DNA of 64,000 bases from Pseudomonadota bacterium (lineage in GTDB: Bacteria > Pseudomonadota > Gammaproteobacteria > Burkholderiales > Methylophilaceae), in NCBI GenBank assembly GCA_020053735.1, contig JAGVMP010000019.1, forward strand, positions 62,001 through 126,000. Reading direction: 5' to 3'. Positions 38,186 to 48,051 of the stretch are shown here, one piece after another. The notes beneath the pieces were generated by a model. The model made no database searches, was not told where the DNA came from, and worked only from the letters and a program-made list of their open reading frames with translations. Position 1 is the first letter of the stretch. Each line of letters opens with the position of its first letter. Both the position numbers and the translations under genes were made by a program.

Positions 38186-39070
38186 TTATTTAATAAATTT
38201 AATCTTTGGCCGAAAGAAAAGCAGACCCTCAAACAACGGAATAATCGTTTTCAATGGTACCTTACCAGTGATAATTTCAAATGCATTTTTGAAAAACCAA
38301 AGCCAAACTCTTGTAAATTTTTTAATAAAGGATCTATCCGACAACCTGATGGCAGCAAAGTGATTTCGAACATAATATCCATGCTTTAACATGTCCACTT
38401 TTGAAGTAAAAGGATCGAAGTTAGGTTTTTGATAATGTACGATGACGCTTTTAATCACACAGTAACATTTTCTAGAGCGTGCTACACGAGATGTAAACTC
38501 CAAATCTTCTTCATACATAAAAAATTCTTCTATAGGAAGTCCAAAATCCAGTATCGACTGAGAAGATACTAAACAGCCAATCCAGGTGGCGCCAGTAACA
38601 GGTACACAAGCATCTTCCAAAACAGAGCCGTACCACTTATTTGCTTCATCTGCAGATGGAGACATATAAACATGTCTGTCTGGATTAACCACAACCGAAC
38701 CTAAAAACCCCGTTTTTGATGAGTCAAAATGTACACAACTAGTCAGTTGTTCCAGCGCATTGAGTTCAGGCACCGCATCATCATCTAACAGCCATGACCA
38801 TTGATGCCCTTTAGCCATAGCCATTTTCATTCCTGTGGTAAAGCCGCCTGCACTACCCACATTGCCCTGCTGATAGACAGTAATATCAGATTGTTGATTC
38901 AACCACTCTAAAATTCTGAGGTTAGTCCCCTGAAATATTACAATGATTTCATTTGGTTTTCTTGTCTGATTTTTTAAATGATGAATAACATTTTTAATAT
39001 CTTCTTCTCTGGAAAAAGCAAGAACAATCGCAGCGACCGACTCAGTTTTTTTTCTTGGTACCTCAGTCAT
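38186..39070 (-). CDS. GT2 glycosyltransferase, galactofuranosyltransferase-like
   Basis: A 294-residue GT2 transferase with AAIVLAFSRE at the start, GSAGGFTTGM, the metal site WLLDDDAVPE near residue 95 and the acceptor motif EEFFMYEEDLEFTSRV. The DDD and downstream pattern resemble GlfT-like or rhamnosyl/galactofuranosyl transferases. It is the first gene of the minus-strand operon that continues to galE, and is divergent from the flippase gene at 39447. Confidence 0.85.
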   Translation of the reverse strand: MTEVPRKKTESVAAIVLAFSREEDIKNVIHHLKNQTRKPNEIIVIFQGTNLRILEWLNQQSDITVYQQGNVGSAGGFTTGMKMAMAKGHQWSWLLDDDAVPELNALEQLTSCVHFDSSKTGFLGSVVVNPDRHVYMSPSADEANKWYGSVLEDACVPVTGATWIGCLVSSQSILDFGLPIEEFFMYEEDLEFTSRVARSRKCYCVIKSVIVHYQKPNFDPFTSKVDMLKHGYYVRNHFAAIRLSDRSFIKKFTRVWLWFFKNAFEIITGKVPLKTIIPLFEGLLFFRPKIKFIK

Positions 39071-39446
39071 TTAAGTTTTCCCCAACATCATTTGAAATAT
39101 ATATATGCAAATTAAATATCAACTTCAATGCTCTTTTTAATGTTATTACAATTAATGAAAGCTTATTATCCAACTTAAAGTAAACCAAACACGATTTAGT
39201 TATAGAACAAATAGGATAATTATGCAGTATTTTCCTTTAGTTTATCCAAACAAGCTTTGCTTTTTCGAGTAAATGCTAAATATTGCTGATTTATGTTGAG
39301 CCACTTTACAATGTTATTGAGATGGCACTCAACACTGATTAATATTTTACCAGTAGAATATGAAGTCTGTAGCTAGATAATAAGCTACGAAATGGCTTAA
39401 TTCAGCCACCTACTACAATCGCATAATTACCAATTTAGGACTAAAG
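39071..39446. other. divergent promoter region of the EPS locus
   Basis: About 375 AT-rich bases between two divergent genes. I see no open frame, hairpin or repeat I can support. Promoters for the minus-strand glycosyltransferase operon and for the plus-strand flippase gene should lie here. Confidence 0.4.
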
Positions 39447-40784
39447 GTGTTAGAAAAGAAAAAGATTTTTGTTGCGAGTATTTGGGTAATTTTAATTTTT
39501 GGATTGAGTCAACTAATTAGGCTAGGTTCTAACCTAATCGTTACTAGACTGCTTGAACCAGAGATGTTTGGGGTGATGGCAGTTGTTTATGTGGTGATAT
39601 TCGGCATAGGAATGTTCACAGATCTGGGTTTATGGGCTTTTGTTGTTCGGCACAAAAATCATGATGACCCACATGTACTAAACGCTGTCTGGTCCATACA
39701 AGTAGTGCGCGGCTGGTTAGTGTTTTTCGCCATAGTTGGGGCGGTAATAATTTTAATTGTTGGAAATCAATACATGCCCGATTATTTCCATGGAATATAC
39801 GCCGATTCACGTTTGCCCATACTAATTTTAATCGCGGGCGTTGCGTCTGTGATAGGTGGTTACAGATCAATGGCTTCACCAGTCATGCATCGAAAACTAG
39901 AGGTGGGCAAACTTGAAATTATTGAACTAGTCTCTCAAACAATAGGAACATCAGTTATGGTTATCTGGGTATGGCTATACCCTTCTATCTGGGCTTTGTT
40001 ATCCGCAGGACTTATATCTCTCACAATAAGTACTTATTTAAGCTACTCTCTTTTTCCTTTTCGGCATAAATTCGTATGGGATAAAGCCATTGTTAAAGAG
40101 GTATTTCAGTTTAGCAAATGGATAGTGATTGCGTCTGCGCTAACCTATCTATTTTCTCAAGGCGACAAGCTGTTCTTTGCAGCTAAGATTGATGCAGCCG
40201 ACCTTGGTGTATACAGCATTGCTTTTATGTTAGTTGCAATGCTCACTACCGTCACACAAACGCTAGCAGAAAAAATCGTATTCCCGGTTTTTTCTTCACA
40301 AGTACACGGCGACAGGCAACTTCTAAAAGATAAATACTACAAAGTTCGTTTGTATCTAGATTTTCCCATTTTTCTTGTTGCAGGGCTTCTGATTGCACTA
40401 GGTCCTTTAATAATACACACTCTTTACGACGAGCGTTATAATGATGCTGGCTGGATTTTGCAAATATTAGTTTTCTCAGTCATTGGCAACACCTTGTCTT
40501 TAGTGTCGATGGAGTGTCTATCAGCACTATCTATTACCAAGGTAAGAATGTGGGTTATGTTAGTTAGAACAATAGGGCTGTTTGTTGGATTGCCAATATT
40601 CTTCTATCTATTTGGGTTTTATGGGGCTATTTGGGTCGTGGCATTAAATGTTTGGATATCGCTACCATTGACCTATTGGACATTAGCAAAAAACTCCGTA
40701 TTTACGTTTTCTAAAGAAATAAGGATGTTACCTATTGTTGGCATAGGATATGTTCTTGGTGAAGTTATTTTAGGTTTTTTATAG
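39447..40784 (+). CDS. polysaccharide flippase (Wzx/MOP family)
   Basis: A 445-residue membrane protein with about twelve hydrophobic segments and a polysaccharide-biosynthesis (Wzx/RfbX) pattern, including SQLIRLGSNLIVTRLLEPEMFG at the start and FSKWIVIASALTYLFSQGDKLFF in the middle. It should flip undecaprenyl-linked repeat units to the periplasm. The start is GTG 39447 with AGGA six bases upstream. It begins a plus-strand group of three genes (flippase, polymerase, glycosyltransferase) embedded among minus-strand EPS genes. Confidence 0.9.
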   Translation: MLEKKKIFVASIWVILIFGLSQLIRLGSNLIVTRLLEPEMFGVMAVVYVVIFGIGMFTDLGLWAFVVRHKNHDDPHVLNAVWSIQVVRGWLVFFAIVGAVIILIVGNQYMPDYFHGIYADSRLPILILIAGVASVIGGYRSMASPVMHRKLEVGKLEIIELVSQTIGTSVMVIWVWLYPSIWALLSAGLISLTISTYLSYSLFPFRHKFVWDKAIVKEVFQFSKWIVIASALTYLFSQGDKLFFAAKIDAADLGVYSIAFMLVAMLTTVTQTLAEKIVFPVFSSQVHGDRQLLKDKYYKVRLYLDFPIFLVAGLLIALGPLIIHTLYDERYNDAGWILQILVFSVIGNTLSLVSMECLSALSITKVRMWVMLVRTIGLFVGLPIFFYLFGFYGAIWVVALNVWISLPLTYWTLAKNSVFTFSKEIRMLPIVGIGYVLGEVILGFL

Positions 40785-40967
40785 TTTGAAGTTAATTCCT
40801 GACTCCTGCTTAGATAATATTTGGGTATAGTATAGAGGCTAAAAATTTGATATTACTAAAAAGTGCACAGTTAAATTGTTCTAATATTCTCACAATTCTA
40901 TTAAAACATGGTTATTGATCAATTACATGCGCACATATTTAATAAAAATTTTGTATAAACATCAATA

Positions 40968-42329
40968 ATGCCGAATACAATTGCTTATCTGGTTTTTTGG
41001 AGCTGGCCACTTGTTGTGCTCTGGTTGCTTGTCAAGTATCCGGTTAAGCACGCGATTTTCACTGCAATTATCACAGCGATATTGCTGTTACCAAGCAATT
41101 TTATAATTGACCCACCGCTATTGCCGCCTCTGCACAGAGAGACACTTACATCACTATCCCTAGTAGTCTTTTTGTTTTTATTGGGCAAGAAATTACGGAT
41201 CGCTAAATCAGGGATAATAATCAAGCTAATAATTGGCTATTTAGGTGTGTCACTGTTATCAGTACATCTCAACGAGTCTCCAATAATAGTAGGGGGAAAG
41301 TTCTTACCTGGTCTTACCTATTACGATGCTTTTTCGAGCTTTGTGCAAACGCTTATTTGGTTAATCCCTTTTTTCCTTGGTAGATATTTTTTCAACAGCG
41401 TAAAAGATAATGAAAATATTTTTAAAATACTCGTCATATTCGCGCTGATATATTCGTTACCTATGCTGTATGAGTTTAGATTTAGCCCCCAATTACATCG
41501 CATGTTATATGGCTATCATGCTGCTGATTTTGTGCAACAGGTGCGTAGTGGTGGCTTTAGATCCACTGTATTCGTTGGTCACGGATTAACCTTGGCTTTT
41601 CTAATTGCTACTTGCAGTATTGCTGCCATGGCGTTGCACAAAAATAAAGTGCGTATCGGCAAGCTTTCACCGTTAATGGTCATATTTTACCTGTCCACTA
41701 TACTTGTTTTATCTAAAACATGGTCAGCGCTCTTTTATGTAAGCTTGAGTGCTATATTTATTTATAAATTTTCACCTAGCAAGCAAGCTAAATGGGGGTT
41801 ATTGATAGCTGCTTTTGTGCTGTTATATCCTGTTGGAAAAATTATGCAAGTAATTCCAGATAAAGAAATAATTAGCGCCATCAACGAGTACAGTACTGAC
41901 CGCGGGCAATCTTTAGAGTTTAGATTCGACAATGAAGAAGCACTGCTAAAGCGTGCCTTGGAAAAACCTTTTTTTGGTTGGGGTGGCTGGGGTAGAAATC
42001 GAATATACGATACTTCAGGAAAAGATATTTCTGTTACCGACGGTACATGGATTGTACAATTTGGCCTGTTTGGCGCTTTTGGCTTCTTTTTTTACTACGC
42101 AATTTTAATAACCCCGCTATTTTACGCCGTGAAAAATATTAGGTACATTAAAGAACCCAGAGATAAAATTTATTTTTCTACTCTAACTTTAATTTTAGCG
42201 GTTTGCCTGATTGATTCCGTACCTAATAGCGGCATGGGCTCAATGCATTTACTATTGGCAGGGGCACTACTAGGACAGTCGGAGTTTTTAAAAAAACAGA
42301 GGTATCTGTTAGCAAACGAAAGAACATAA
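40968..42329 (+). CDS. O-antigen polymerase/ligase-like membrane protein (Wzy-like)
   Basis: A 453-residue integral membrane protein with about eleven hydrophobic segments and a large hydrophilic loop near residues 290-345, containing EFRFDNEEALLKRALEKPFFGWGGWGRN, a pattern typical of the O-antigen ligase/polymerase superfamily (PF04932). In this context it is the likely polymerase of the repeat unit. It is the middle gene of the plus-strand triad and precedes a GT4 gene by 4 bp. Confidence 0.85.
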   Translation: MPNTIAYLVFWSWPLVVLWLLVKYPVKHAIFTAIITAILLLPSNFIIDPPLLPPLHRETLTSLSLVVFLFLLGKKLRIAKSGIIIKLIIGYLGVSLLSVHLNESPIIVGGKFLPGLTYYDAFSSFVQTLIWLIPFFLGRYFFNSVKDNENIFKILVIFALIYSLPMLYEFRFSPQLHRMLYGYHAADFVQQVRSGGFRSTVFVGHGLTLAFLIATCSIAAMALHKNKVRIGKLSPLMVIFYLSTILVLSKTWSALFYVSLSAIFIYKFSPSKQAKWGLLIAAFVLLYPVGKIMQVIPDKEIISAINEYSTDRGQSLEFRFDNEEALLKRALEKPFFGWGGWGRNRIYDTSGKDISVTDGTWIVQFGLFGAFGFFFYYAILITPLFYAVKNIRYIKEPRDKIYFSTLTLILAVCLIDSVPNSGMGSMHLLLAGALLGQSEFLKKQRYLLANERT

Positions 42330-42333
42330 TCTA

Positions 42334-43590
42334 GTGACACAAACCGACAAAAAAGATCTCATCAGGGTAGGCTATACCGCCCCTAGCTGGCCACTCAACC
42401 ACGTCCCCAATGGGATAGGCACATATATTCAGAATATCTTGAAAGGCCTGGGCGAGGAAATAAAGCCGATAATTCTAACGGGAACAATTATAGATTCGGC
42501 GCCTAGAGATGATTTAATCTATGTATCAAACTCGGCTAAAAATAGAAGTTTCCTACAACAATTACTCGATAAGATTTTATATAGCCTAAAATCTCCGCAC
42601 AGCCAATCAATTTTATATCAAAGAAATCTAACATACATAGCGCAAGATATCTCTTTGGCTATTCAACAATCGAGAGAACCGCTAGATATTTTGGAAATGG
42701 AAGAAACATTTGGTGTTGCTAATTTCTTAATAAATAGAAGTAAAGTAGCTATTGTGACCCGTTTACATGGACCATGGTTTATTCATGGCCCCATCATGCA
42801 AATGGATGAAATGTCAGACTATAAGTTGAGAGTTTGTCACGAGGGTAAAGGTATAAAAATGTCTCATGGTGTCACATCACCAAGTTTAGATGTATTAGAA
42901 AAAGTTAGGGAGTACTACGACATTGCTTTGCCTCATGCTGAAGTCATTCCAAACCCTGTTTGTGAGGTTAGCATACAAGATCAATGGCAATATAACCCTA
43001 ATAATGCCCCGTTTATTCTAGTAGTAGCGCGATTCGATTTACATAAGGGTGGCGATTTGGCACTTAAAGCATTTCGCCTTGCCGCCTTAAGAAACAAAGA
43101 TATTAAGCTTGTATTTGTTGGTCCCGACAGAGGCGTACCTATTGAAGGTAATAACATTAATTTTAACCAGTATATTGAACAGTTTATTCCTGAGGATAAA
43201 GTAAAAAATCGTATTCAGTTTTTGGGAAGCTGTAGTCATGATCAAATTTCAGATTTACGAAAAAACTCGTTAGTTACACTAGTATGCTCAAGATATGAAA
43301 ATTTTCCTCTTTCACTATTAGAAGCTTTATCCGCAGGATGTCCCACTGTAGCGACATCTGTCGGAGGCATGAAGGAAATAGTTGTGGATGGATACAATGG
43401 ATTGTTAGCAGAACTATCCTCAGAAAGTATCGCTGATAAACTACTAGAGCTTATTGATGACCCTTTAAAAATGCAATTTTTATCTAAAAATGCTATTCAA
43501 GACTGTAAAAAAAGATTTTCACCAGAAGTGGTCGCAGCACAAACTATCGACTATTACAAATCCGTAATAGCCAGATCATCTAGCTCATAA
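42334..43590 (+). CDS. GT4 glycosyltransferase
   Basis: A 418-residue GT-B transferase with an N-terminal acceptor domain (GYTAPSWPLNHVPNGIGTYIQN, TRLHGPWFIHG) and a clear C-terminal donor domain (FILVVARFDLHKGGDLALKAF, and the E-x7-E region NFPLSLLEALSAGCPTVAT). The start is GTG 42334, four bases after the polymerase stop, so both are probably co-translated. The sugar is unknown. Confidence 0.88.
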   Translation: MTQTDKKDLIRVGYTAPSWPLNHVPNGIGTYIQNILKGLGEEIKPIILTGTIIDSAPRDDLIYVSNSAKNRSFLQQLLDKILYSLKSPHSQSILYQRNLTYIAQDISLAIQQSREPLDILEMEETFGVANFLINRSKVAIVTRLHGPWFIHGPIMQMDEMSDYKLRVCHEGKGIKMSHGVTSPSLDVLEKVREYYDIALPHAEVIPNPVCEVSIQDQWQYNPNNAPFILVVARFDLHKGGDLALKAFRLAALRNKDIKLVFVGPDRGVPIEGNNINFNQYIEQFIPEDKVKNRIQFLGSCSHDQISDLRKNSLVTLVCSRYENFPLSLLEALSAGCPTVATSVGGMKEIVVDGYNGLLAELSSESIADKLLELIDDPLKMQFLSKNAIQDCKKRFSPEVVAAQTIDYYKSVIARSSSS

Positions 43591-43603
43591 TTGTTCTGAG
43601 AAT

Positions 43604-43635
43604 AAAAAAGCCAGACAACTTGTCTGGCTTTTTTA
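43604..43635. terminator. bidirectional terminator
   Basis: Stem AAAAAGCCAGACA/TGTCTGGCTTTTT with a three-base loop lies between the convergent GT4 gene and the DUF1996 gene. T runs on both strands allow termination in both directions. Confidence 0.92.
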
Positions 43636-43663
43636 GCTCCCACAGAAATTACCTATGATTTAA

Positions 43664-45103
43664 TTAATAGAACATCCTACCATCACCCAAAAGATGCGCA
43701 CGGCAATCTTTATTAGCATTCAAGCAATTTTTAACAACTCCATTCATACTCGCTTCATCCCAACCATTTACCCAATCAGCATGACCTGAGAAACCGCCAG
43801 GGGATGTTGTAGCATAGTTATCGCTGGCCAAACGCCATTTAGCGGCTTGACCATTGGCTTTGATCTTGAAGTTCATGTTCAATGTGATTAATGGAATCGC
43901 AACAGGATGACTGGTCGGACACCTATTTGCAGTTTGTCCGTTAGGATAAGCCATATGGTCTTTGTGATTAGGACTATCTAAGTTCTTGCCATCCCAGCAC
44001 TGAGGAAACTCCACTACCATCTGCAAGTAGCTATCTGTTCCGCAATTAGGGATTGATTTTTGCCAAGCCATACCGTTGCTATGTTGTAAAGCAATGTTAA
44101 TACAAACATATTTAGCAGCTTGCACTTCTGCTGCCGAAGTGGCCTTGGGGTTACCTACTAACATGCGCAGGCCTTTTGGCGGCGCTTTAATGGCGCTAGC
44201 TGGAGCACTACCAATTTTATAGTAAAAGATAGCTCCTTGGTCAGGGAGTACAGGTGTTTTTGTACTGGTATCTATCATAGTCGGGTGCCAATAACCACTG
44301 CGGTTCATAGTTCCACCATTGCAGGTGCTATTGCCTGTTGTAGACAAGATGCTTAGATTACTCTTATAGTTTATCGATGTATTACCGTAAAACGTGTGGT
44401 GGTGAGTTGCGCCCTGCTGATTAGGGTATACCATTGGGTCATCATTGCTCATATGGCTTGGAGCGCAGGAAATTCTAAATGCACCACCATCACCTGTTAC
44501 TTGAGCTTGCTCACTTGAAGGCTGAATACGCATAGCTGAGAATCCGAGCGCTGGCGCAATATTTTTAGTGATATCCACCGCTGGCATTAAACCCACTTGT
44601 ATGATGTTTGCACCTGCTGATGGGCTTGGAGCTGGAGCTGGAGCTGGAGCTGGAGCTGGAGCTGGAGCTGGAGCTGGAGCTGGAGCTGGAGCTGGAGCTG
44701 GAGCTGGACCAGCTACTACAACTGGTTTTTTAATAACCACTGGTTTAACGATGCCACCTAAAATCGACGTATTACTAGTAGTATTCTTTCCAGCTATAAT
44801 ACCGAAAAAATTCAGTGACACTTCTTCAGCAGAAGGTTTCCGCAAAGCGGCAAGTAAGGCACTATTTGGTTTTGCTTCTGTTGGACCAGCCGCGCATAAG
44901 TCTTTTGTCTGCAAAGCATTTATAATTTCGTTTCTAGTAGCTTTGGTAAATCCACTTACTGGTGGCTTATCAGAGTACTGAACAACGCCTCTACTATCTC
45001 GCCATTTATAAATTTGAGCATCTACTGTGGTGCTGGCTAGCAGCACAGCAGGTAAGGAAACAGTGAGAAGGTAGACCTGCATGCGTCTGTTTGAGGTGGT
45101 CAT
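43664..45103 (-). CDS. exported DUF4124-DUF1996 protein with Pro-Ala linker
   Basis: A 479-residue exported protein. A signal peptide (~1-29) is followed by a DUF4124 domain (IYKWRDSRGVVQYSDKPP), a low-complexity Pro-Ala linker (~133-160) and a DUF1996 domain (~168-479) containing SHMSNDDPM, HHHTFYGNT and MNRSGYWHPT. It is a paralog of the truncated protein at 1-904. The linker is encoded by a hexanucleotide tandem repeat at 44628-44708. It is transcribed separately from the export genes upstream (515-bp gap). Function is unknown; a cell-surface role in polysaccharide metabolism is possible from position. Confidence 0.88.
   Translation of the reverse strand: MTTSNRRMQVYLLTVSLPAVLLASTTVDAQIYKWRDSRGVVQYSDKPPVSGFTKATRNEIINALQTKDLCAAGPTEAKPNSALLAALRKPSAEEVSLNFFGIIAGKNTTSNTSILGGIVKPVVIKKPVVVAGPAPAPAPAPAPAPAPAPAPAPAPAPAPSPSAGANIIQVGLMPAVDITKNIAPALGFSAMRIQPSSEQAQVTGDGGAFRISCAPSHMSNDDPMVYPNQQGATHHHTFYGNTSINYKSNLSILSTTGNSTCNGGTMNRSGYWHPTMIDTSTKTPVLPDQGAIFYYKIGSAPASAIKAPPKGLRMLVGNPKATSAAEVQAAKYVCINIALQHSNGMAWQKSIPNCGTDSYLQMVVEFPQCWDGKNLDSPNHKDHMAYPNGQTANRCPTSHPVAIPLITLNMNFKIKANGQAAKWRLASDNYATTSPGGFSGHADWVNGWDEASMNGVVKNCLNANKDCRAHLLGDGRMFY
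44628..44708. repeat. hexanucleotide tandem repeat (GGAGCT)n
   Basis: About thirteen perfect copies of a six-base unit encode the Pro-Ala linker of the DUF4124-DUF1996 protein. Copy-number change would alter the linker by two residues per unit without shifting the frame. Confidence 0.95.
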
Positions 45104-45618
45104 AATTACTTTTACTCCAACTATTTGGTGATGCGAGTTTGTATTTTAGGTTTAATCTAATTTCTATGTCAATGATTTGAAAATAAAAAGTCTAATGGAC
45201 CAATAACATATAATTAACAGCTATATTGTTAAACTAATAAAATAAATCACATTATGTCAAACTTAATATGCATACTTTGTAACTTAATTTTGTTAAATAA
45301 TGATGACAATTTGTTATAAAATTAATTCAGAATGCAAAAAATTAATATTAATTAAATATGAAATTGGCTTTTGACCATTAGAGGAGGTTTTTAATTTGAA
45401 TGCCGGAGCGTTGCGCAACGACTAGTTTGATAGCTACAGCTTTAAGTTAAGCTACATCTAAGCATCTAATACCACTTGTTAGCTTTCAACATACACCTAC
45501 CAACGTTGTAACTTCTATCATAATTAATAATTACAACTGCCCATATCATATTTACACTTAGATTAAGGCTAATTTACCTAGTAAACAATCTTTAGGAGAC
45601 AACAAATTGTGCTTTACT
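45104..45618. other. intergenic region within the EPS locus
   Basis: A 515-bp AT-rich space between the tyrosine kinase gene and the DUF1996 gene, both on the minus strand. It should carry the promoter of the DUF1996 gene. A perfect 12-bp palindrome (CGTTGCGCAACG) is at 45409-45420. A plus-strand AGGAGG followed by a 16-codon frame (45400-45450) was noted but is not supported as a gene. Confidence 0.4.
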
Positions 45619-46443
45619 TTAGTAGTAATAAGCTCTAGCTTCAACCTCAGCGCGATTAACCACAACACCCAATATGTTGGATTTAGTAAGTAGTCGCATG
45701 GTTTCTGTAATCTCAGACTCTGAATTTTGCCCATTTCCAACCACCAACAGAACGCAGTCCACTTGAGGCAACAGAACCATTGCATCATCAGCATTTAGTA
45801 ATGGCGGTAAGTCAAATATCACAACTCTTGAATCATATCTCTCTTTAAGCTCAATGATTAATTTTTGAATGTTGCTGGAAGATAATGTTTCTGACGACTG
45901 ACTAACAGGTTTGTTTGTAGGCACTATCGTTAAGCGTGGAATGCTTGGATTGACAATAATTTCTGATAGTTGTGCATTTCCAGATAGGAAATTGTTTATA
46001 GATTTTTCTCGCTTAATCCCCAAGTATTCAGCAACCCGCGGTTTACGTAAATCAAAATCTACCAGCATGGCAGTCTTTTGTGGCTGTTGTGCAATACTGA
46101 TTGCTAGATTAATCGCAACTACAGACTTGCCAGACTCTGGTGTAGGGGAAACAATGGCGATTGTGCGCCAATTATTTTCTTCCATTTTTTGCAGAACCTG
46201 CGTCCGTAATGAATCGAATACCCAGCTTGTTGGATCATGTTTATTTTGTGCCACAATTCGATTATTTTCTAATATGGCAGGATCTAACTTTACTACTGCT
46301 GTTTCACTATACACTATTGAGGCAAGCGCATCATTGCTTATAGGCCGTATGCTGGCAGGCTTGTTTTGATTTGTTCCCAATTCTGACGATTGCCCACTCT
46401 GCAGTATCTTAGCTTTTTCTAAAGCATCTTTAATCTTTTCCAT
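45619..46443 (-). CDS. epsG: polysaccharide tyrosine autokinase (BY-kinase)
   Basis: A 274-residue bacterial tyrosine kinase of the CpsD/CapB/EpsG type that pairs with the chain-length protein encoded just upstream. It has Walker A SPTPESGKS (~110), Walker A' MLVDFDLRKP (~136), and Walker B VVIFDLPPLL (~207). It ends in a tyrosine cluster (ARAYYY) that serves as the autophosphorylation site in this family. Its separation from the membrane subunit is the Gram-positive-like arrangement also used in exosortase-associated loci. It controls polymer length or export through phosphorylation cycles. Confidence 0.9.
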   Translation of the reverse strand: MEKIKDALEKAKILQSGQSSELGTNQNKPASIRPISNDALASIVYSETAVVKLDPAILENNRIVAQNKHDPTSWVFDSLRTQVLQKMEENNWRTIAIVSPTPESGKSVVAINLAISIAQQPQKTAMLVDFDLRKPRVAEYLGIKREKSINNFLSGNAQLSEIIVNPSIPRLTIVPTNKPVSQSSETLSSSNIQKLIIELKERYDSRVVIFDLPPLLNADDAMVLLPQVDCVLLVVGNGQNSESEITETMRLLTKSNILGVVVNRAEVEARAYYY

Positions 46444-46455
46444 AATCAGCTTTCA

Positions 46456-48027
46456 CTAAAATCTAGCAATAATTTTAGCCATCAAAACATCCAGAGGCAT
46501 AACAAAGAAATGTACTATAAACGTGAAAATCAGAGCCGCAGCCAAAATTCCAAGCAAGATGTAAGTAACTATATATTTCTTTCGTCTTAATTCGGCTTTA
46601 TTCGTAATATAGGGAATTGTGGCCATTGGTTGAATTTTCATGATAGAAGCGAATGTATCAACGCCTCTAATACGACTATCAAGCGTTTCCATCAAAATTG
46701 CCAATACAACTGCAAAAGCTATGGATGCAAAAAATCCTGCAGCAATAATCAAGATTCGATTTGGTTTGATCGGCTTTTCTGGGAAAACAGGTGCTTCAAT
46801 TAAAACAAACCGCTCACCCTTATTTTCCATCTCGATATTTTTAGCGACTCTTGAGTTATCTAGCTTTGTTTTTATCTCTGCATAAGCCGTTTTAGCGTTC
46901 TCATACTCACGCATCATAGCTCCTAGCGCACCTTCAGTTTGAGAGCTACGCATCACGCGGCTCTCTGTCTGGCTGATTTTAGCTCGGATAGTGGCCTCCT
47001 CTTGGCGCAATGAATTAAGCCTTGAATTCGCTGTATCAATTTGCGCTTGTACCTTCGCAACCATTACGGATTGGGGGGTTACATTCTTAGTAGGCTCTGT
47101 CTTGCCTGAGGTATCTACTGTATTTTTTTCTAACTGTTCTATTCTGCGTTGTAATACGCGCACAGCAGGATGATTGTCATTGTAAATACTCTTTTGTTTT
47201 GCCAGCTCCAACCTCAATCCATCTAGATCAGTTGGGGCGACAACCCGGTCTTGTGGCGCAGCCAGACCCACACCGGCTTTAACAGATTCCAAACTAACAT
47301 CCAAAGATCGCAACTCTGACTGGGTAGCACTATATTCGCGCTGGGTAGCTCTTAAATCGTTTTCGAGCCGCTCCAAGCTTCCGACATACATTTCCTTATT
47401 TTCAGGAAGCGAATCTGCATACAACCGCTTATAGTTTGTTACTTCTTTTTCTATTTTTTCTAATTCAGCCCTTCGTTTAGCTTCTTCATTACTAAAGAAA
47501 TCAGCCGTTTCAACTACTCGTTCCTTACTTGCTCTGTCGTTTTCATCTAAAAACAATTTAACGAAATCATTCGTTATTTTAAATGTTTCATCAGCATTAT
47601 AGTGCGTGAATGAAATATTAAACGCAAATGTTGCAGCGCCTTCCCAACCCTCAGGTTCTGCTCTAAGCCTTTCCACTGAGACATTGCCGCGTGTAGAATT
47701 AATTAAAAGTTCACGAGGTAAATTGGGGTTTTTGTCTAGGCCGTATAATTTATAACGCTCAGCGATTTTTAATAAATTATCTTTACTGAGGACAACCTGA
47801 TTCAGCGCAGCAAATCGCTCGGTCGCATAATTTTCCTTCGCCTGATCTGGCCTTACTTGTTGGGACTCAATCAGTATGGTTGCCGTAGCTTTGTATACAG
47901 GAGAAATCCAGATTGCAATAACAATGACTGCAAAAAATGCCAAACAGAAAAAAACAACTACATATGGGAACTTACGCTTAACAATATTAAGATAATCATT
48001 TAGCGTTAACTCTCTTTCAGAATCCAT
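46456..48027 (-). CDS. epsF: Wzz-type chain-length determinant protein
   Basis: A 523-residue polysaccharide co-polymerase. Wzz domain and a membrane segment (~22-42) lie at the N-terminus, a long coiled-coil periplasmic region (~180-400) in the middle, and a second membrane segment plus the Pro-rich VFPEKPIKPNRILII approach at ~425-455; a third hydrophobic stretch closes the protein. It lacks a kinase domain; that is the separate gene 12 bp downstream. It resembles EpsF and the corresponding protein of exosortase-associated loci. Confidence 0.88.
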   Translation of the reverse strand: MDSERELTLNDYLNIVKRKFPYVVVFFCLAFFAVIVIAIWISPVYKATATILIESQQVRPDQAKENYATERFAALNQVVLSKDNLLKIAERYKLYGLDKNPNLPRELLINSTRGNVSVERLRAEPEGWEGAATFAFNISFTHYNADETFKITNDFVKLFLDENDRASKERVVETADFFSNEEAKRRAELEKIEKEVTNYKRLYADSLPENKEMYVGSLERLENDLRATQREYSATQSELRSLDVSLESVKAGVGLAAPQDRVVAPTDLDGLRLELAKQKSIYNDNHPAVRVLQRRIEQLEKNTVDTSGKTEPTKNVTPQSVMVAKVQAQIDTANSRLNSLRQEEATIRAKISQTESRVMRSSQTEGALGAMMREYENAKTAYAEIKTKLDNSRVAKNIEMENKGERFVLIEAPVFPEKPIKPNRILIIAAGFFASIAFAVVLAILMETLDSRIRGVDTFASIMKIQPMATIPYITNKAELRRKKYIVTYILLGILAAALIFTFIVHFFVMPLDVLMAKIIARF

Positions 48028-48051
48028 TAGGCATCATTCCCTTTTTTCTTA

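Noticed and set aside
44628..44708. Possible CRISPR-like tandem repeat
   Set aside because: Units are six bases long without spacers and lie inside a coding frame.
44568..44981. Plus-strand frame with a Gly-Ala repeat
   Set aside because: It is the antisense reading of the hexanucleotide repeat in the DUF4124-DUF1996 gene.
45400..45450. AGGAGG followed by a 16-codon plus-strand frame
   Set aside because: Too short, no recognisable product, and spacing of the ribosome binding site is poor.
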